A DNA stretch of 64,000 nt from Brachionus plicatilis (taxonomy: Eukaryota; Rotifera; Eurotatoria; Ploima; Brachionidae). Below the pieces are notes generated by a model. That model did no database searches and was not told where the DNA came from. It saw only the letters and a list, made by a program, of their open reading frames with translations. Numbering within the stretch: the stretch's first letter is position 1; each line of letters starts with the position of its first letter. This document shows positions 48,601-60,500 of this stretch, piece after piece. Location of the stretch: the NCBI GenBank assembly GCA_010279815.1, contig QEOQ01000515.1, positions 86,758 to 150,757 on the forward strand, given 5' to 3'. Position numbers and translations under genes: made by a program.

Positions 48601-48971
48601 GGACCATAAGTGGCCATCATGAACAGAAGTATATTTTTGGACGCAGCTCTCACTTGTTCCTTCGAATCGCCTAGTCTGTCTACAATATGCACAATGATAT
48701 CTATGCAGTAATTCTGCAATTTTTCATGCATTTGCTCAATAAGCAATTGAATAATGGTCAGGCCATTGATTGATATTTTGAAATTACTGCTGCTAACCCA
48801 CGCCATAATTGAGTTGCAGAACGAGTTCAAGTCTGTGCAGTGCATGCTGCAGTGTGGCTGTTTGAGGAACGATTCGAGCTGGTTGTAAACCTCAAGTCTT
48901 ACATTGGTGTCTTTGGACGAAATTATTTCTGAAAAGTCGTCCAAAGATCGAAAAGCGCATTCCGAATCCAT
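33681..48971 (-). CDS. CLASP: CLASP family microtubule plus-end binding protein
   Basis: CLASPs stabilise microtubules by promoting rescue and suppressing catastrophe, at plus ends, cell cortex and kinetochores. Exons: 48597-48971, 48251-48516, 48113-48198, 43680-43871, 42186-42250, 41309-42131, 38419-38586, 38231-38266, 37813-38166, 37663-37754, 37452-37568, 33681-35429. GT/AG sites and phases close: 4323 nt, 1440 aa (vertebrate CLASPs about 1290-1540). TOG1 about 1-240 (IWDRLNAGFNHK, VKLIFSKFDDVLKHG); Ser-rich linker; TOG2 about 318-555, introduced by AGAVDENVF and containing YSSRDV and KDLRSQVVREACITLAYLAQ; Ser/Arg/Pro-rich region about 600-858 with EB1-binding SxIP motifs GSRIPMP (about 659) and KSRIPTS (about 767) and the family block VQSQPGSRSTSP; TOG3 about 865-1080; C-terminal CLIP-binding domain about 1190-1430, ending KLLNVYINRAKESRDQ. 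The 54-nt intron 42132-42185 is unusually short. The 4.2-kb third intron carries a possible second first exon. Confidence 0.95.
35432..35552. other. Assembly gap (N run, 121 bases)
   Basis: The gap begins immediately beyond the AG acceptor (35431-35430, minus strand) of the last CLASP exon, so coding sequence is not affected, but the upstream pyrimidine tract and branch site of that intron are missing. Confidence 0.99.
39321..39663. mobile_element. MITE with GGTATTGTGAAATTC ends, in a CLASP intron
   Basis: Inverted ends: GGTATTGTGAAATTCAAATA on the left; GATATTTTGAAATTCAAATA read inward from the right, continuing ACAAATCGAA in both. The arms also share TTTTTTGATAAAT and GCAACAAAGT blocks. 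Candidate 9-bp flanks GTTAAAAAA and GTAGAAAAA match at 7 of 9. Its ends relate it to families A and D and the element at 59819-60182. Confidence 0.7.
40627..40874. mobile_element. Tc1/mariner-type MITE in a CLASP intron
   Basis: Ends CAGTGGTTCTTGCAAAAGTG and, inward from the right, CAGTGGGTCTTGAAAAAAGT, flanked by TA on both sides (40625-40626, 40875-40876), the Tc1/mariner target duplication. Inside are inverted GGAATGGAAT-type repeats (ATTCCATT and AATGGAAT runs) and mirrored blocks GAGACGCATTCTTAAAAAAC and TTTTTTAAGATTGCGTCTCC. The 248-bp element has no coding capacity. Confidence 0.88.
42314..43212. mobile_element. hAT-like foldback element related to 2782-4278
   Basis: Right end read inward TAGTGTTGGACGCGGACA is the same as the left end of the element at 2782 and continues GCTAACCGGTCC (there GCTAAACGGTCC). 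Left end is TAGCGTTGG. Flanks CATAAAAT and CACACAAT match at 6 of 8. The whole 899 bp is an imperfect inverted repeat: TGGCATCTTGAAGTTGAT at 42571 pairs with ATCAACTTCAAGATGCCA near 43062, and TATGTAGATTTAAAAAAA pairs with TTTTTTTAAATCTACATA. It lies in the CLASP intron between exons 4 and 5. Confidence 0.8.
43998..44055. repeat. GA-rich microsatellite
   Basis: Imperfect GA/GAAA run on the plus strand within CLASP intron 3, just downstream (gene sense) of the alternative first exon candidate. Confidence 0.8.
44310..44345. repeat. CA microsatellite
   Basis: Run of CA with CATA interruptions in CLASP intron 3. Confidence 0.85.
44547..44874 (-). CDS. CLASP: Candidate alternative first coding exon of CLASP (TOG1-less form)
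   Basis: From ATG at 44874 the frame reads MNPNLMEQFLGPSTQFFCFN, then VVATPIDKKTCLITKRNVFS, then a Ser-rich end SSSESGSDRTIDLIDDPHTD, up to a GTAATC donor at 44546. Codon use and base composition look coding. It ends in phase 1, matching the phase-1 acceptor of CLASP exon 4 (43871). It cannot be an ordinary internal CLASP exon: an in-frame stop closes the frame upstream, and the only visible acceptor (TCTAG at about 44910) has the wrong phase for exon 3. Splicing to exon 4 would replace TOG1 (residues 1-242) with 109 other residues. Vertebrate CLASPs also have promoters making TOG1-less isoforms. Alternatively it is an exon of an unrelated nested gene. Confidence 0.5.
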
Positions 48972-51900
48972 TCAGAATATCTAAATTAAAAAAAAAACAA
49001 CTGAAAATTAGCTTAATCAGTTCAACAGCCTTTCTGTTATAACATTTATTAATCAATGCCGAGGATTTACAAATTTTATGATAAAAAATTTGAATAATAA
49101 TCTCGCTAATCATCACATCATAAATATAAACTAACAAATGTAAAATTTATGGCTATAAAGAAAATTTAGCTGTCATGACCAATAGATCCAATGTTTGTTG
49201 CTATTTTTTTACCAATTATTATAATAAAATTAATCCTCTTTTTTAATTTATTATTTTTAAAATTTTATCGAATACATAAATTGAACTCAAAGCTATTTCA
49301 GTGAAGATATTCAATTATTTAAAAAAATAATTTTGCCTTTTATAGATTGCTTATTTAGTAATTGACCGAAAGGTCTAAAAGTACTAGTCTAATCTAACAA
49401 GAAAAAGATAAGATGTTTTTTGTTTAATCGGTCAATATTTTTAAAATACTTATAAAATAGAAATATTGTTTCTTTAATGAGACTTATTTAAATTTTTTTT
49501 TAATTGGTGCCAATTAGAGTATTTGAGTATGTGATTCAAATATTATAATTAAAGAAAAATTTAAATTCATTAGGTGAAGCTGATTTTTTGAAAATAATTT
49601 CTATAGAATATTCAGTAGTTTTTTTTTATTATAATCAAAAAGAGATTTCAAATATTTTTCTAATTGCTTTTTTGATAATTAATTAATTCTAGATTCTTGA
49701 ATTGTCTGGTGACCAAGATTCGCTCGGACCCGATTTTGTTTTGCTTTCAAAAATGTCATTAGTAAATATTTTGACTACCTTTTATTTACAAGAGTTAAGC
49801 CCGAAGCCAATGTTAACATAAGTTATTAGAACAAACTAAATTATAATTGTCAAATAGATATAATATTTTATTTGAAAATTTAAATTTAAATCAGCTAATT
49901 TTTTATTGAATGGTATGTAAATTTTTTTATATTTAAAAGTTTTTTTTTTTTTTCTAAATATTACACTAATAAAACAGAATAAAAATAAATCCTTAAAAAA
50001 TAAAATAATACTTTATTTTAATTCGAATAAATACTAAAATATCGTCGAAAATAAAAATATTTTTTTGGCTAAAATTTTTATATTAAAACTAGGTGTTTTT
50101 GCCTACAATTTTTAAATTTGAATCAAAAAAATGTTTGTTTTGTTCATTTCTGAATGCAATTGTTTAGAAATTTATTATTCAAACAAATTTTAAAAGCTTT
50201 AATATTGCTCACTTTTTATAATTTTTTGACACTGCTGAAAATTTTCAAAATTTAATTATTCTATAGACAAATAAATTATAACCTGAAAACTGAATACTGT
50301 GCGTCTAATTAATTTATTTTAAAAATATTTTAAATTGAATAAAGCTTCGTTTGAAATTTCTTAATTTGGACTTGTTTATTAAAAATAATAATTTAATTTG
50401 CTATGAATAATCTTCGGAAGACGGTGAAAGAATATTAAAATTACATATTGATTAAAATAAAATATGGTATGTTAAATATAAATTTACTAAAAATTACATA
50501 TTAATAGATCTAAAATTGAAGTTTAATACATAATTTCTTCGGACATCTGTAGTTAACAAATTGACGCCTACCTAAATTTAAAAAGATACAAGCTATTATA
50601 TTCTTAATATAATTTCATATTTTAGAATAAGCTTCGAACTTAAATATAATTCATACGAAATATACAATGCTTATAATTTTGTATTAATGGAAAATTCTAG
50701 AACAAAGAAAACAAAAGAGAAAACGGACTAAGTACCTTTTAAACTTTAAAAAATTTAGAAATCTTTAGTACCAAATTTTAAAGTGATAAAATTACCAAAG
50801 AAAACCTTTAAAACAAAAAAACAAAATTAAAAGAGGAAGACTTAAAAATAAGCAAAAATGGATTTATGAGTCCATTAAATATTGTCTACAAAAATTAAGC
50901 CAAATGATAAAATGATTAAATTTTTATTAAAAGCGTTTTTACCTGGATCTGGAACCGGATTAAATGTGGAATCGTTGGAAATTTAAAATTATTTTTAACA
51001 GTCGTTTGTAGTGCTGAAAGATTGAATATATCGAATCTTAAATACAAAAAATTAAAGAAACACAAAAAACAATTTTTTAATATTCAATTTTCTTGAAAAC
51101 AATATTTCAATTTTGAATATTTTTATATTCTTTTTAAATTTTTAGTTTCTGTGGTTTTTATTCAAAAATCTTTTTTTTAATTTTTAATTTTAACTAACCC
51201 TTGACAAAGCTTTGTATGAAATTTTTTTTCCACAGCTCCGAATTTGAGTTAATTTGAATCTTGTGTAGTTTATTTTAAAAAAATGTGTGCTCTTAGTGTA
51301 TTCCTGGAAATATATATAATTCAAGTGAAAAAAGAGAATAGTTTTTTGCTTTTTTTCAATAAAAAAAATTACACACACTTTTTTTTAAATAAAAATATAC
51401 ACCAGAGTGTAGAAAATTTAATGATCTTTCAGAAAATATATAATTTAAAAAAATATTTCAATTTTATCATTGAAAACCTGAGTCTAAAATAACTACAACT
51501 TTTTAAAGGGTTTGTTATTTTTGGACCTCTAGCAAAAAAATTAATTTTTTTGACAGTCCCAAAAAAGATTAAAATTTTGGGTTTCAAGGGACTAAAGTCA
51601 AAAATTAGAAATTAAGATATCACTTGAGTTTTGAATTTCTTGAACAGTTATTTTATAACTATTAGTAAAATTCAAATTTCTTAATAAGCAGAAAAAAACT
51701 TTTTGTCAAATTTAAAATGCATCTTAAAAAAAGTCAATAATTTTTATCTACAGTGCTTGAAAAAAATAGTTTGTCTTTAAACTTTGCAAAAAATAAAGTT
51801 CTAAACTTATGACAAAAAAGCATCAAAAAAAAATACTTAAATAAATTGACCAAATTTTAGTTTATTGAGTAAATAGAACAAGTTTTAGCTTTATTCAGCA

Positions 51901-52055
51901 ATTCAAAATAATTTTCATAAATAAAAATTAAAAGTTTAAAGTCCAATTTTATTTATTCAATATAAACTTAATGTTAAATTTTTTTTTTATTTAAAATACA
52001 AAATGATTAAGTAAGCCTACATTTATAATATTTATTTTATTAAATAAACTAATTA
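48972..52055. other. Divergent intergenic region between CLASP and HSDL2
   Basis: About 3.1 kb of AT-rich sequence holding, by position, the promoters of both genes. I see no conserved element, TATA box I would trust, or open frame of coding character. CTACAGTGCTTGAAAAAA at about 51750 resembles a Tc1/mariner end, but no partner end was identified. Confidence 0.5.
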
Positions 52056-53279
52056 ATGATCTATTATCAAAGAAATTTAGCAGGAAAAACAATATTCATT
52101 ACAGGCGCATCACGAGGCATTGGCAAAGCAATCGCTCTGCGCTGTGCTCGTGACGGCGCCAATGTGATCATAGCTGCTAAAACTGCAGAACCACATCCAA
52201 AATTACCTGGCACTATTTACACCGCAGCCAAAGAAATTGAGGAAGTTGGTGGCCAAGCATTGCCATGCATTGTCGATGTCAGGTTTGAAGACCAAGTAGC
52301 TAAGGCGCTTGAAGATGGTGCCAAAAAATTCGGTGGTATCGACATTTTGGTGAACAACGCATCAGCAATTAGTCTCACTGGTACTTTGGACACAACAATG
52401 AAAAAATATGACCTTATGAACCAGGTGAATGCCAGAGGCACATTCTTGTGCTCAAAGATGGCCATACCGTACTTGCGCAAGAGTTCCAATCCACACATTT
52501 TAAATCTTTCACCGCCTCTCAATCTCAACCCAAAATGGTTTAAGAATAACTTGGCTTACACAATGGCCAAGTATGGTATGAGTTTTTGTGTGCTCGGAAT
52601 GAGCGAGGAGCTCAAAGAAGACGGCATAGCTGTGAATGCTTTGTGGCCGCGCACTGCCATTGCCACCGATGCCATTGATCTAATCGGATCAGTCGAAATG
52701 AGAAAGCAGTCGCGAACCACAGACATTATGGCTGATGCTGCCTATCAAATTTTGATCAAGGAATCAAAGACTTTTAGTGGAAAGTTTTTAATTGATGAAG
52801 ATGTGCTAAAAAATGACTTGGGAATGACTAACTTTGATAAGTATGCTGTCGAACCTGGTAGCTCACTTTTGATGGACTTTTTTTTGGATGAAGTCGAAGG
52901 ACAAGAAACTTTGGCTCTTGGAACAAATGAGGCGTCGTCTGATACGGACGTATCGGCCTCAATGAATGCCCTTAGGAGACTTCTATCACCAGAGCTAGTT
53001 CAGAAAATAAATGGAGTCTATGCTTTTAAGATAACCGATGCCAAAACAGCAGATTGGTATCTTGATTTAAAGAATGGCAGCGGTAAAATTGACTCCGGTG
53101 TTTACAATGGTCAAGTAAATTGTACCATGACCATGAGCTCGGATGTTTTTAACAAAATGACATCTGGAGCATTGAAACCAACAATGGCCTTTATGAGCGG
53201 AAAGCTTAAAATCAAAGGTGAAATGGGTCTGGCCATGAAATTGGAAAAATTAATGTCAAGTCTTAAATCGAAACTTTGA
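52056..53279 (+). CDS. HSDL2: Hydroxysteroid dehydrogenase-like protein 2
   Basis: Short-chain dehydrogenase/reductase joined to a sterol-carrier-protein-2 domain, a peroxisomal protein linked to fatty acid metabolism. The frame is uninterrupted for 407 aa (human about 418). The cofactor motif TGASRGIG is at 16-23, NNAS at 100-103, and the catalytic set Ser152, Tyr168, Lys172 lies in ILNLSPPLNL and AYTMAKYG. The PHPKLPGTIYTAAKEIE and LPCIVDVR blocks are diagnostic of HSDL2. After a shortened linker (about 285-300) the SCP2 domain ends KPTMAFMSGKLKIKGEMGLA. The last three residues are SKL, a canonical type 1 peroxisomal targeting signal. Start chosen at ATG 52056; the SDR fold begins normally at about residue 8. 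It has no intron, while AASS, CLASP, latrophilin and the calcium sensor do. Confidence 0.96.
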   Translation: MIYYQRNLAGKTIFITGASRGIGKAIALRCARDGANVIIAAKTAEPHPKLPGTIYTAAKEIEEVGGQALPCIVDVRFEDQVAKALEDGAKKFGGIDILVNNASAISLTGTLDTTMKKYDLMNQVNARGTFLCSKMAIPYLRKSSNPHILNLSPPLNLNPKWFKNNLAYTMAKYGMSFCVLGMSEELKEDGIAVNALWPRTAIATDAIDLIGSVEMRKQSRTTDIMADAAYQILIKESKTFSGKFLIDEDVLKNDLGMTNFDKYAVEPGSSLLMDFFLDEVEGQETLALGTNEASSDTDVSASMNALRRLLSPELVQKINGVYAFKITDAKTADWYLDLKNGSGKIDSGVYNGQVNCTMTMSSDVFNKMTSGALKPTMAFMSGKLKIKGEMGLAMKLEKLMSSLKSKL

Positions 53280-53320
53280 AATTTTTAGGAATTAGTTTTT
53301 TATTTTAAATTAACTTTATC

Positions 53321-53326
53321 AATAAA
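53321..53326 (+). terminator. Polyadenylation signal of HSDL2
   Basis: AATAAA 42 bases after the stop, followed 17 bases later by a run of eleven A (53344-53354). Confidence 0.65.
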
Positions 53327-53354
53327 TTTTATTTGGATTATTTAAAAAAAAAAA

Positions 53355-54587
53355 GGTGTTTTCCGTTTAGTTCTACGAATGCTTTATTTCGCATAAAAAA
53401 ATGTTTCCAATCTTAATAAAATAAATGGCGTAACAAAATAAATTTGAGAACACAACACCAATTTAAAGAATTCAGTATTAAGAAAAACGATTCGACAATT
53501 AAAAATTGGGTTTTTTTACCGCAGTGATATAAAATATTTTTTCAATATGTTTTTTTCCAAATTCTAGATCAATAAAACAGTAAAAATATGAAAATATTAA
53601 AAATCTTTTTTCGAAATTTTTCTTTCTATATTTTACCACAAGTATTACATTATGCATTATTTTATTTCATTTAGCATAAATGATTTAAATAAAGTTTTTT
53701 TTTTTTTAATTTCATAGCTTCTACCGTAAAAAAAATAATTTGTAATTTAAAAAGTTTTAATAAAAAAAAAATTACTCATTCAAAGAAAATTAGCAGGCTA
53801 GTGTTTTTATATTTGAAAGACTGATGAATTATTCAACTAATTAACTAATTAAAGTTAAAAAAATTATCAGTGTATTTTCAATTTTTTTAAATATAATTAT
53901 GGGACTTTTTTAAGAGAGTTTCGCATAGAGAGTTTTAATCACAAATTTTCGCCAAAAATACGAAAAAAAACTTTAAAAAAAAATTCTCTTAAGATAAAAT
54001 TAAAGAATAAAATGTTTGTTTTTTTTTAATTTTTTTATCATTTAAATCAAGATACTTGAACTTGATAAGTGTCCAAAAAAATATTCCTAGACACAAGTAC
54101 ACAAAACTGGGTATCCATTGCACACAATTTGGAAAGCAAAAAATGAACAAATTTAATTAATCCATAATAAATCTGGCTTGGCAACACCCTTCTAAGTCAC
54201 GTGAACAACATTCTCAAAATCGCAATTTAGCTGTAAAAAATATAATTTATTTAATACAAAAAAAAATAAAAAATTTTTAGCGTGTGCTTTTAATTTGACC
54301 AAAAAATGGCATACATAAGCTTAGTAGCGACCAAAATGCACATTCAGAGCACTCAGAATGCATTCTTTTCTAGACACGCCTTTTCCAGTATTTATCCACG
54401 CTAAACCATTTTCAATTACAATTCTTATCTTCTTTGAACTAGGGACAACAAGCATCTGCAACATTTGTAAATTTACCCAAACAAAAATTAATTTATAAAA
54501 AAATTAATTTACAAATCTTTTTTGTTTCATTTTTTAAAGAAAAACATATTTTGAAGAAAAACTAAAAAGGAAAAAAAAAGCACTAAA
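53355..54587. other. HSDL2-AASS spacer
   Basis: About 1.2 kb, AT-rich. The last 400 bases (about 54160-54450) are somewhat more complex (CACGTGAAC, AGACACGCCTTTTCC) and probably include the AASS promoter. No gene or repeat could be supported. Confidence 0.4.
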
Positions 54588-57500
54588 ATGATACGAAATT
54601 TAAATCAATTTGTGAAGCACAAGTACAAGCAGCTTGGTCAAAGAGGCATGCATACAAACAAAGTGATTGCCATACGTCGAGAGGACCAGAGCATATGGGA
54701 ACGTCGGGCGCCTCTCTCGCCCAACCATGTGCGCAAATTGGTCATGAAAGATGGATTCAAAGTGCTGGTTCAGCCGTCGAATAGACGAGCTTTTCCTTCA
54801 CCGGAATACATTCAGGCCGGAGCAGTCATACAAGAAGATTTAAGCGAGGCAAGTCTTATACTTGGCGTTAAGCAAGTGCCCGCCGATTTGCTCATACCCA
54901 ACAAGACCTATGCTTTTTTTAGTCACACAATCAAAGCTCAAGAGGCCAACATGCCTTTGTTGGATGCCATCCTCGAGAAGAACATACTTTTGATTGACTA
55001 TGAAAAAATGGTCGACTCACATGGACAGAGAGTGGTTGCTTTTGGAAAATATGCCGGTGTTGTGGGCATGATTGATATAATGCATGGTCTAGGTCTTCGC
55101 TTTATTGCTCTGGGACATCATACGCCATTTATGCACATCGGGCCCGCTCACAACTATCGATGCAGTGAAATGGCTCGACAAGCTGTCAGAGATGCCGGAT
55201 ACGAAATTGCTCTAGGTCTAATGCCTAAATCAATTGGACCATTGACGTTTGTGTTCACTGGAAGTGGCAACGTGTCCCAAGGCGCTCAAGAAGTATTCAG
55301 AGAACTTCCATATGAGTATGTGCATCCGAGCCAATTGAAAAAAGTAGCTGAACATGGCGCCACAAATAAAGTCTACGCTTGCAAAGTGTCCAGAAAAGAT
55401 CATCTCATTAATAAAGAGACTGGAAAATTTGATCCACAAGAATATGAAGAACATCCAGAGAGGTAATACATTTTATCTATTTTTCATTTTTTTTTATTTT
55501 CTATTAATAGATATATCTGTTATATGACATTTTTTTTTAAAACTTTTTTTAATGAATTTTTTTTGAATGATAATATTAATAATACCAAGCGGGTGGTTAG
55601 AACTTGTACTTGGTTCTTTATTTAAAGTTAAAATTTTTTAAATTTAAGAAAAACATAAATGTAAAACAGTTATAAGATTTTTAAAACTGTTTATTTTAAA
55701 ATTATTTGTATATTGATTAGAACTTTTATTAAAAGAAGCAGTTTGGATAATTAAGGAAATAGAATTTTAAATTCAAATATGAGAATGAAATTTGAAATAG
55801 AGAAAAAAAAAGTTAGTAGCGAAATGATTGTATTTGGTTGAGTTGTGAAAAAGAGTTAGAGCTTTTTTTGGTATTTTTGGGACTCTTTTGTATGTAAAAA
55901 TTACTTAAATAAAAAGGAAATTTTTAAGATTAGTAAAAATTCAAAATAAAGTTACCATATTTTTTATTAATTTTCATTATTATTGTATTTTTAAAATCAT
56001 TTAGAATTAATGAAAAGTTAAAAATTAATTCAATTATAGATAATGGAGTATTATTTTAAAAATTTTATTATTTATTATGAATTGATAAATATATCAATTT
56101 AAATAGGCATCAAGCTATAAAACCTATAGAAAAAAAATTGGCGCTTTTTAGTTTAGTGATCTTACAAATTTCGTGATCTTTCTTAATATTTATTTTTAAT
56201 CAGACTATAAAGATCACAAAAAAAAACAATTAATTAATCAATTAAAGAAATTTTTTTTTTATATTATTAATTAAAAATTTTAATTAATAAATATAAAAAA
56301 AAAATATTTTTGCCATCTCCCAATCTTCCATGTCTTCTGCTATATTTGTAAGTGCTAATATAATTGATGTTAAAACTAAGAAAATCATAAATTGCATTAT
56401 TTTTTTCAAGCATAATTTTGAATTGGGCAATGACGATATTTAAAAATTTAAGAAAAAATGGGTTTTACTTTAAAATTTTGCTATTATTTATAAAAAGATT
56501 TATCTATTTTAAATGATTTATTTTTTATTTGTAAATGTGCATCAAGCAGCAGTTCATTCTAAGCAAATATATCTTTATCTATTAGTAGATAAAAAATATT
56601 TAAGGCATAAAAATATCTTTAGTATAATATCATAAACAAAATACTATTTGATCTGATTTTTTTGATCCTAAACTTCAAGATGCCAAGAAAATGACTTTCA
56701 TCAAAAAAGATGAAAATTTTATGCTGTTAACTAATTTCATAAATTTATTATGACTAAAATAAACTAATCGAAATTACTAACATTTTAATATTCTTAAAAA
56801 AATGTGTTTTTTTATCAATATTCTTTTTACTATTATTTAATTTAGTATTTCATGAAATCATTAAAAAACAACACCACCAAAGAAGTAAAAAAAAAAGGTC
56901 TGGATATATCAGAAAAAACAAATGTTTCTGCTGATTAATTAATTTTATTCCGTTTAATTTTTTTTTAAATCTTTTTTGATGAATAAATAGAGCTCTCATC
57001 ATATTATTTAAATCAAGTGTTTTTAGATAAAAACTTTTAATATCTTGAAAATTATTATTTTCAAAATTCCGAATTACAAAACTCATCCACCTAATTTGTA
57101 ATTTAAAAATTTAGATTCATTTTTTCTTAAAAAAGATAAATTGGATTTTTTAATAGAAAAATTTTTAAGTAAGTAAAAAAAATCTAATTTACTTTATTCT
57201 TAAGTGTTTTATATTTTAAAAAATTTTATTTTTTTTAATGAAAGCCATTTTCTTACACTTATAAAAAGAATAAAATCTAAAGATATTTACTTTAAAACAA
57301 TAAAAAATGTATATTCTATGCTCGATGTAATCTATTTTATTTCAATGTAAAAACATTACAAAAATAGCTGCCATTTATTTTTTTATGGCATTACACTTTT
57401 ATCATGTTTTTACAAAATTGAATGAAAATTTTCATTAAATGAACAAAAAATACATCATCTTTTTGATGAAATAGAATTAAATTTTAAATAAAATAATTGT

Positions 57501-60500
57501 GAATTGAGTTCGTTGAATTATGACATGACCATGACATTAAAAAACTTGAAAGTATTGATGGTTTAAAGAAATTAACTATTATTTTTTATATTATTATCAT
57601 CTATTAATATTTTTCTTTAAATATTTTTATGTCTTTAATGTTTTTAATCTAATAAAAGGTAAATATATTTTGCTACTCGATTTTTCTAATTTTCTTGATT
57701 TTTTATATATTATTTGACATTTTTTTTTCACTTTTTATTTGTTTAGAATGAACTGTTGCCTGATGCAAATTTAAATGTTTCATATTTTTAAAATTTTTAT
57801 CTTTTTTAATGGCATTGTGAAATTTCATACAAAACTTCCAATACACAAATAAAAAAATTTTTTAACTTTTGTTCTAGGTGTAAAAAACTTGTTCTGTAAA
57901 TGAAAGAAACTTCTGTGGAAGTCTGTAAAATTGCACCCAATTCAAAAGATTTAAAAATAAAACGGAATTTGCACTGATTTTGCAGACTTCCACAGAAGGT
58001 GAAAAATTATTTGTTTCACTTTGTTTCATTTACAGAACAAGTTTTTGACACCTAGAACAAAAGTTATAAAATTTTTTTATTTGTGTATTGGAAGTTTTGT
58101 ATGAAATTTCACAATGCCTTTTTTAATGAAAGTCATTTTCTTACACTTATAAAAAGAATAAAATCTAAAGATATTTAATTTAGAATAATAAAAAATATAA
58201 AAATGTAAAAACATTACAAAAATAGCTGCCATTTATTTTTTTATGGCATCACACTTTTATCATGTTTTTACAAAATTGAATGAAAATTTTCATTAAAAGA
58301 CGAAAAAAAAAAGAGCAGAAAAATAAACAAATAATTTATTTTATTATTAAAAAAAAAAAAAGATACAAGTCAACATTTGCCCGTGACATAGCCCCGTATT
58401 CAAGTGTGATAATAAATGGCATTTACTGGGCACCGAATTCTCCCAAGCTAATTCGAATACCAGACGCCAAAAAGCTGCTTCAGCCAGCTCACCAGCCATG
58501 GCTGCCGTCAAGCCCCGGGTGTCCATCTTTGCCGCATCGACTAGTCGCCATGTGCGACATATCGGCTGACCCGGGCGGCTCCATTGAATTCATGAAAGAA
58601 TGTACCACAATAGACCATCCGTTTTGTTTGTACGACGCCGAAAATCACACCAACAAAGAGAGCTTCGGCGGCAACGGCGTCCTCGTCTGCTCAATAGACA
58701 ACATGCCAACTCAATTACCGCGCGAAGCAAGCGAATACTTTGGCGACCTGCTGGTGCCGCACATCCATGAAATGGCCAAGTGCGACGCTCTCAAGGAGTT
58801 CGGCCAGCAACACATCGGTCATGTGGTCAAAAACGCAGTGATCACGGCCAACAGCAAGCTAACGTCCAACTACGAGTACATAGCGGCGCTGCGCGAAAAA
58901 CAACGGACTCAGCGCGTCGTTGCGTCCTCTAGCAAAAAAGTGCTGGTGCTGGGCGCCGGCTACGTAAGCGACCCTGTCATCGAGTATTTGTCACGTGACC
59001 AAAATTTGTCGGTGACCGTGGTTTCGGCGCTGAAAAAAGAAGCGGACAAAATAGGGTCGAAGTACGCGTCGGCCAATCCTGTTGTGCTGGACGTGCAGCG
59101 CAGCGAAGGCGAATTGTCCAAGCTGATCAAAAATCACGACATAGTCATTTCGCTGTTGCCCTACGTATACCATGCGTCAATTGCCGAAAAATGCATCAAA
59201 CACAAAATAAACATGGTCACTGCCAGCTACTTGAGCAAAGAAATGAAGAGCCTACACGACTCGGCAGTTGGCCAAGGAGTCACCATTGTGAACGAGGTGG
59301 GTCTTGATCCGGGCATTGATCACATGCTGGCCATGCAGTGCTTTGACGAAATAAAAGAGTATGGTGGAGTGGTGGAAAAATTTCATTCGTATTGCGGCGG
59401 GCTGCCGGCACCCGAGTCCGCTAACAACTCGCTCCGCTACAAATTCAATTGGTCACCCAGAGCAGTCCTCTTGAACACGATATCGGGCGCTCGCTACTTG
59501 AAAAATGGCAAAATAATTGAGATTGGCGCCAATGGTGCTTTGTTGGAGCAGGGATCGCGCTCTGTCTCCTTTCTGCCCGGTTTCAGCCTTGAAACTTTTC
59601 CCAATCGCGACTCCATCGCCTACATCGACCAGTACAACATAGACACAGTGAACTCGATTCTGCGAGGCACTCTCAGATACAAGGGCTTTAGTCAGAATGC
59701 GCTCGGTCTCATTAGACTCGGTCTTATAAGTCTCAAGGACCACACTAGTTTGCACACTGCTGGACCCGACATAACATGGGTAATTCTTTACTTTTTTTAT
59801 TTATTTTTTATTTTTGCTGGCATTGTGAATTTTGGTCACATAGTGAAAAAAAATTATTCATTTTTTAATAAATTAAATTAAAAATTAATAAAATAATTAT
59901 AAGAAAAAATAGGCAAAATGAAGAAAATTTTACATTTTTACATTTTTAGATTTTTTGTGCAATATTTGATAAAATTTTTATTTTTAATTTTAGAAATTAA
60001 ATAATTTGGGAGAGTTTTTTTTTTTATTTCTGAATAAAAAATACTTTTTTTACCCAAAATATTTTTTTCACATGTCAATAAGATTTAAATAGATTATTTA
60101 TTTGATTAAGAAAAAAAAAAAAGAAAAATTTTATTTTGATGAAGAATTTTTGTTCAATTTGTATTTGAAATTCACAAAACCCTTTTTGCTTGAGTTTGCG
60201 TAAAATTTACAAGAAAAATTAATTTTCTTTTATTAAAAAAAAATTACTTTTACTAATTAATTCAATTCTAAACATTATATTTTTTGTATAAAGGATGATA
60301 TTTAAGTGCATTTTTCAAATAATCAGTTTTTGTCAACAAAATAAATGAGTATAAATTTTGTCACAACTAAATAAAAAAAATAAGTATAGCAAAAAAATAA
60401 ATAGTTGATGTCAGAAGCATTTTTTAGGCTAAATTTCATTAGTTTCATTAAGAAATATTTTTATCCTAGAATAAAAATATGTTAAATATGCTGAGGCACT

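Noticed and set aside
53355..53462. Possible small element between GGTGTTTTC and GAACACAACACC
   Set aside because: The inverted ends match for only a few bases and there is no target duplication.
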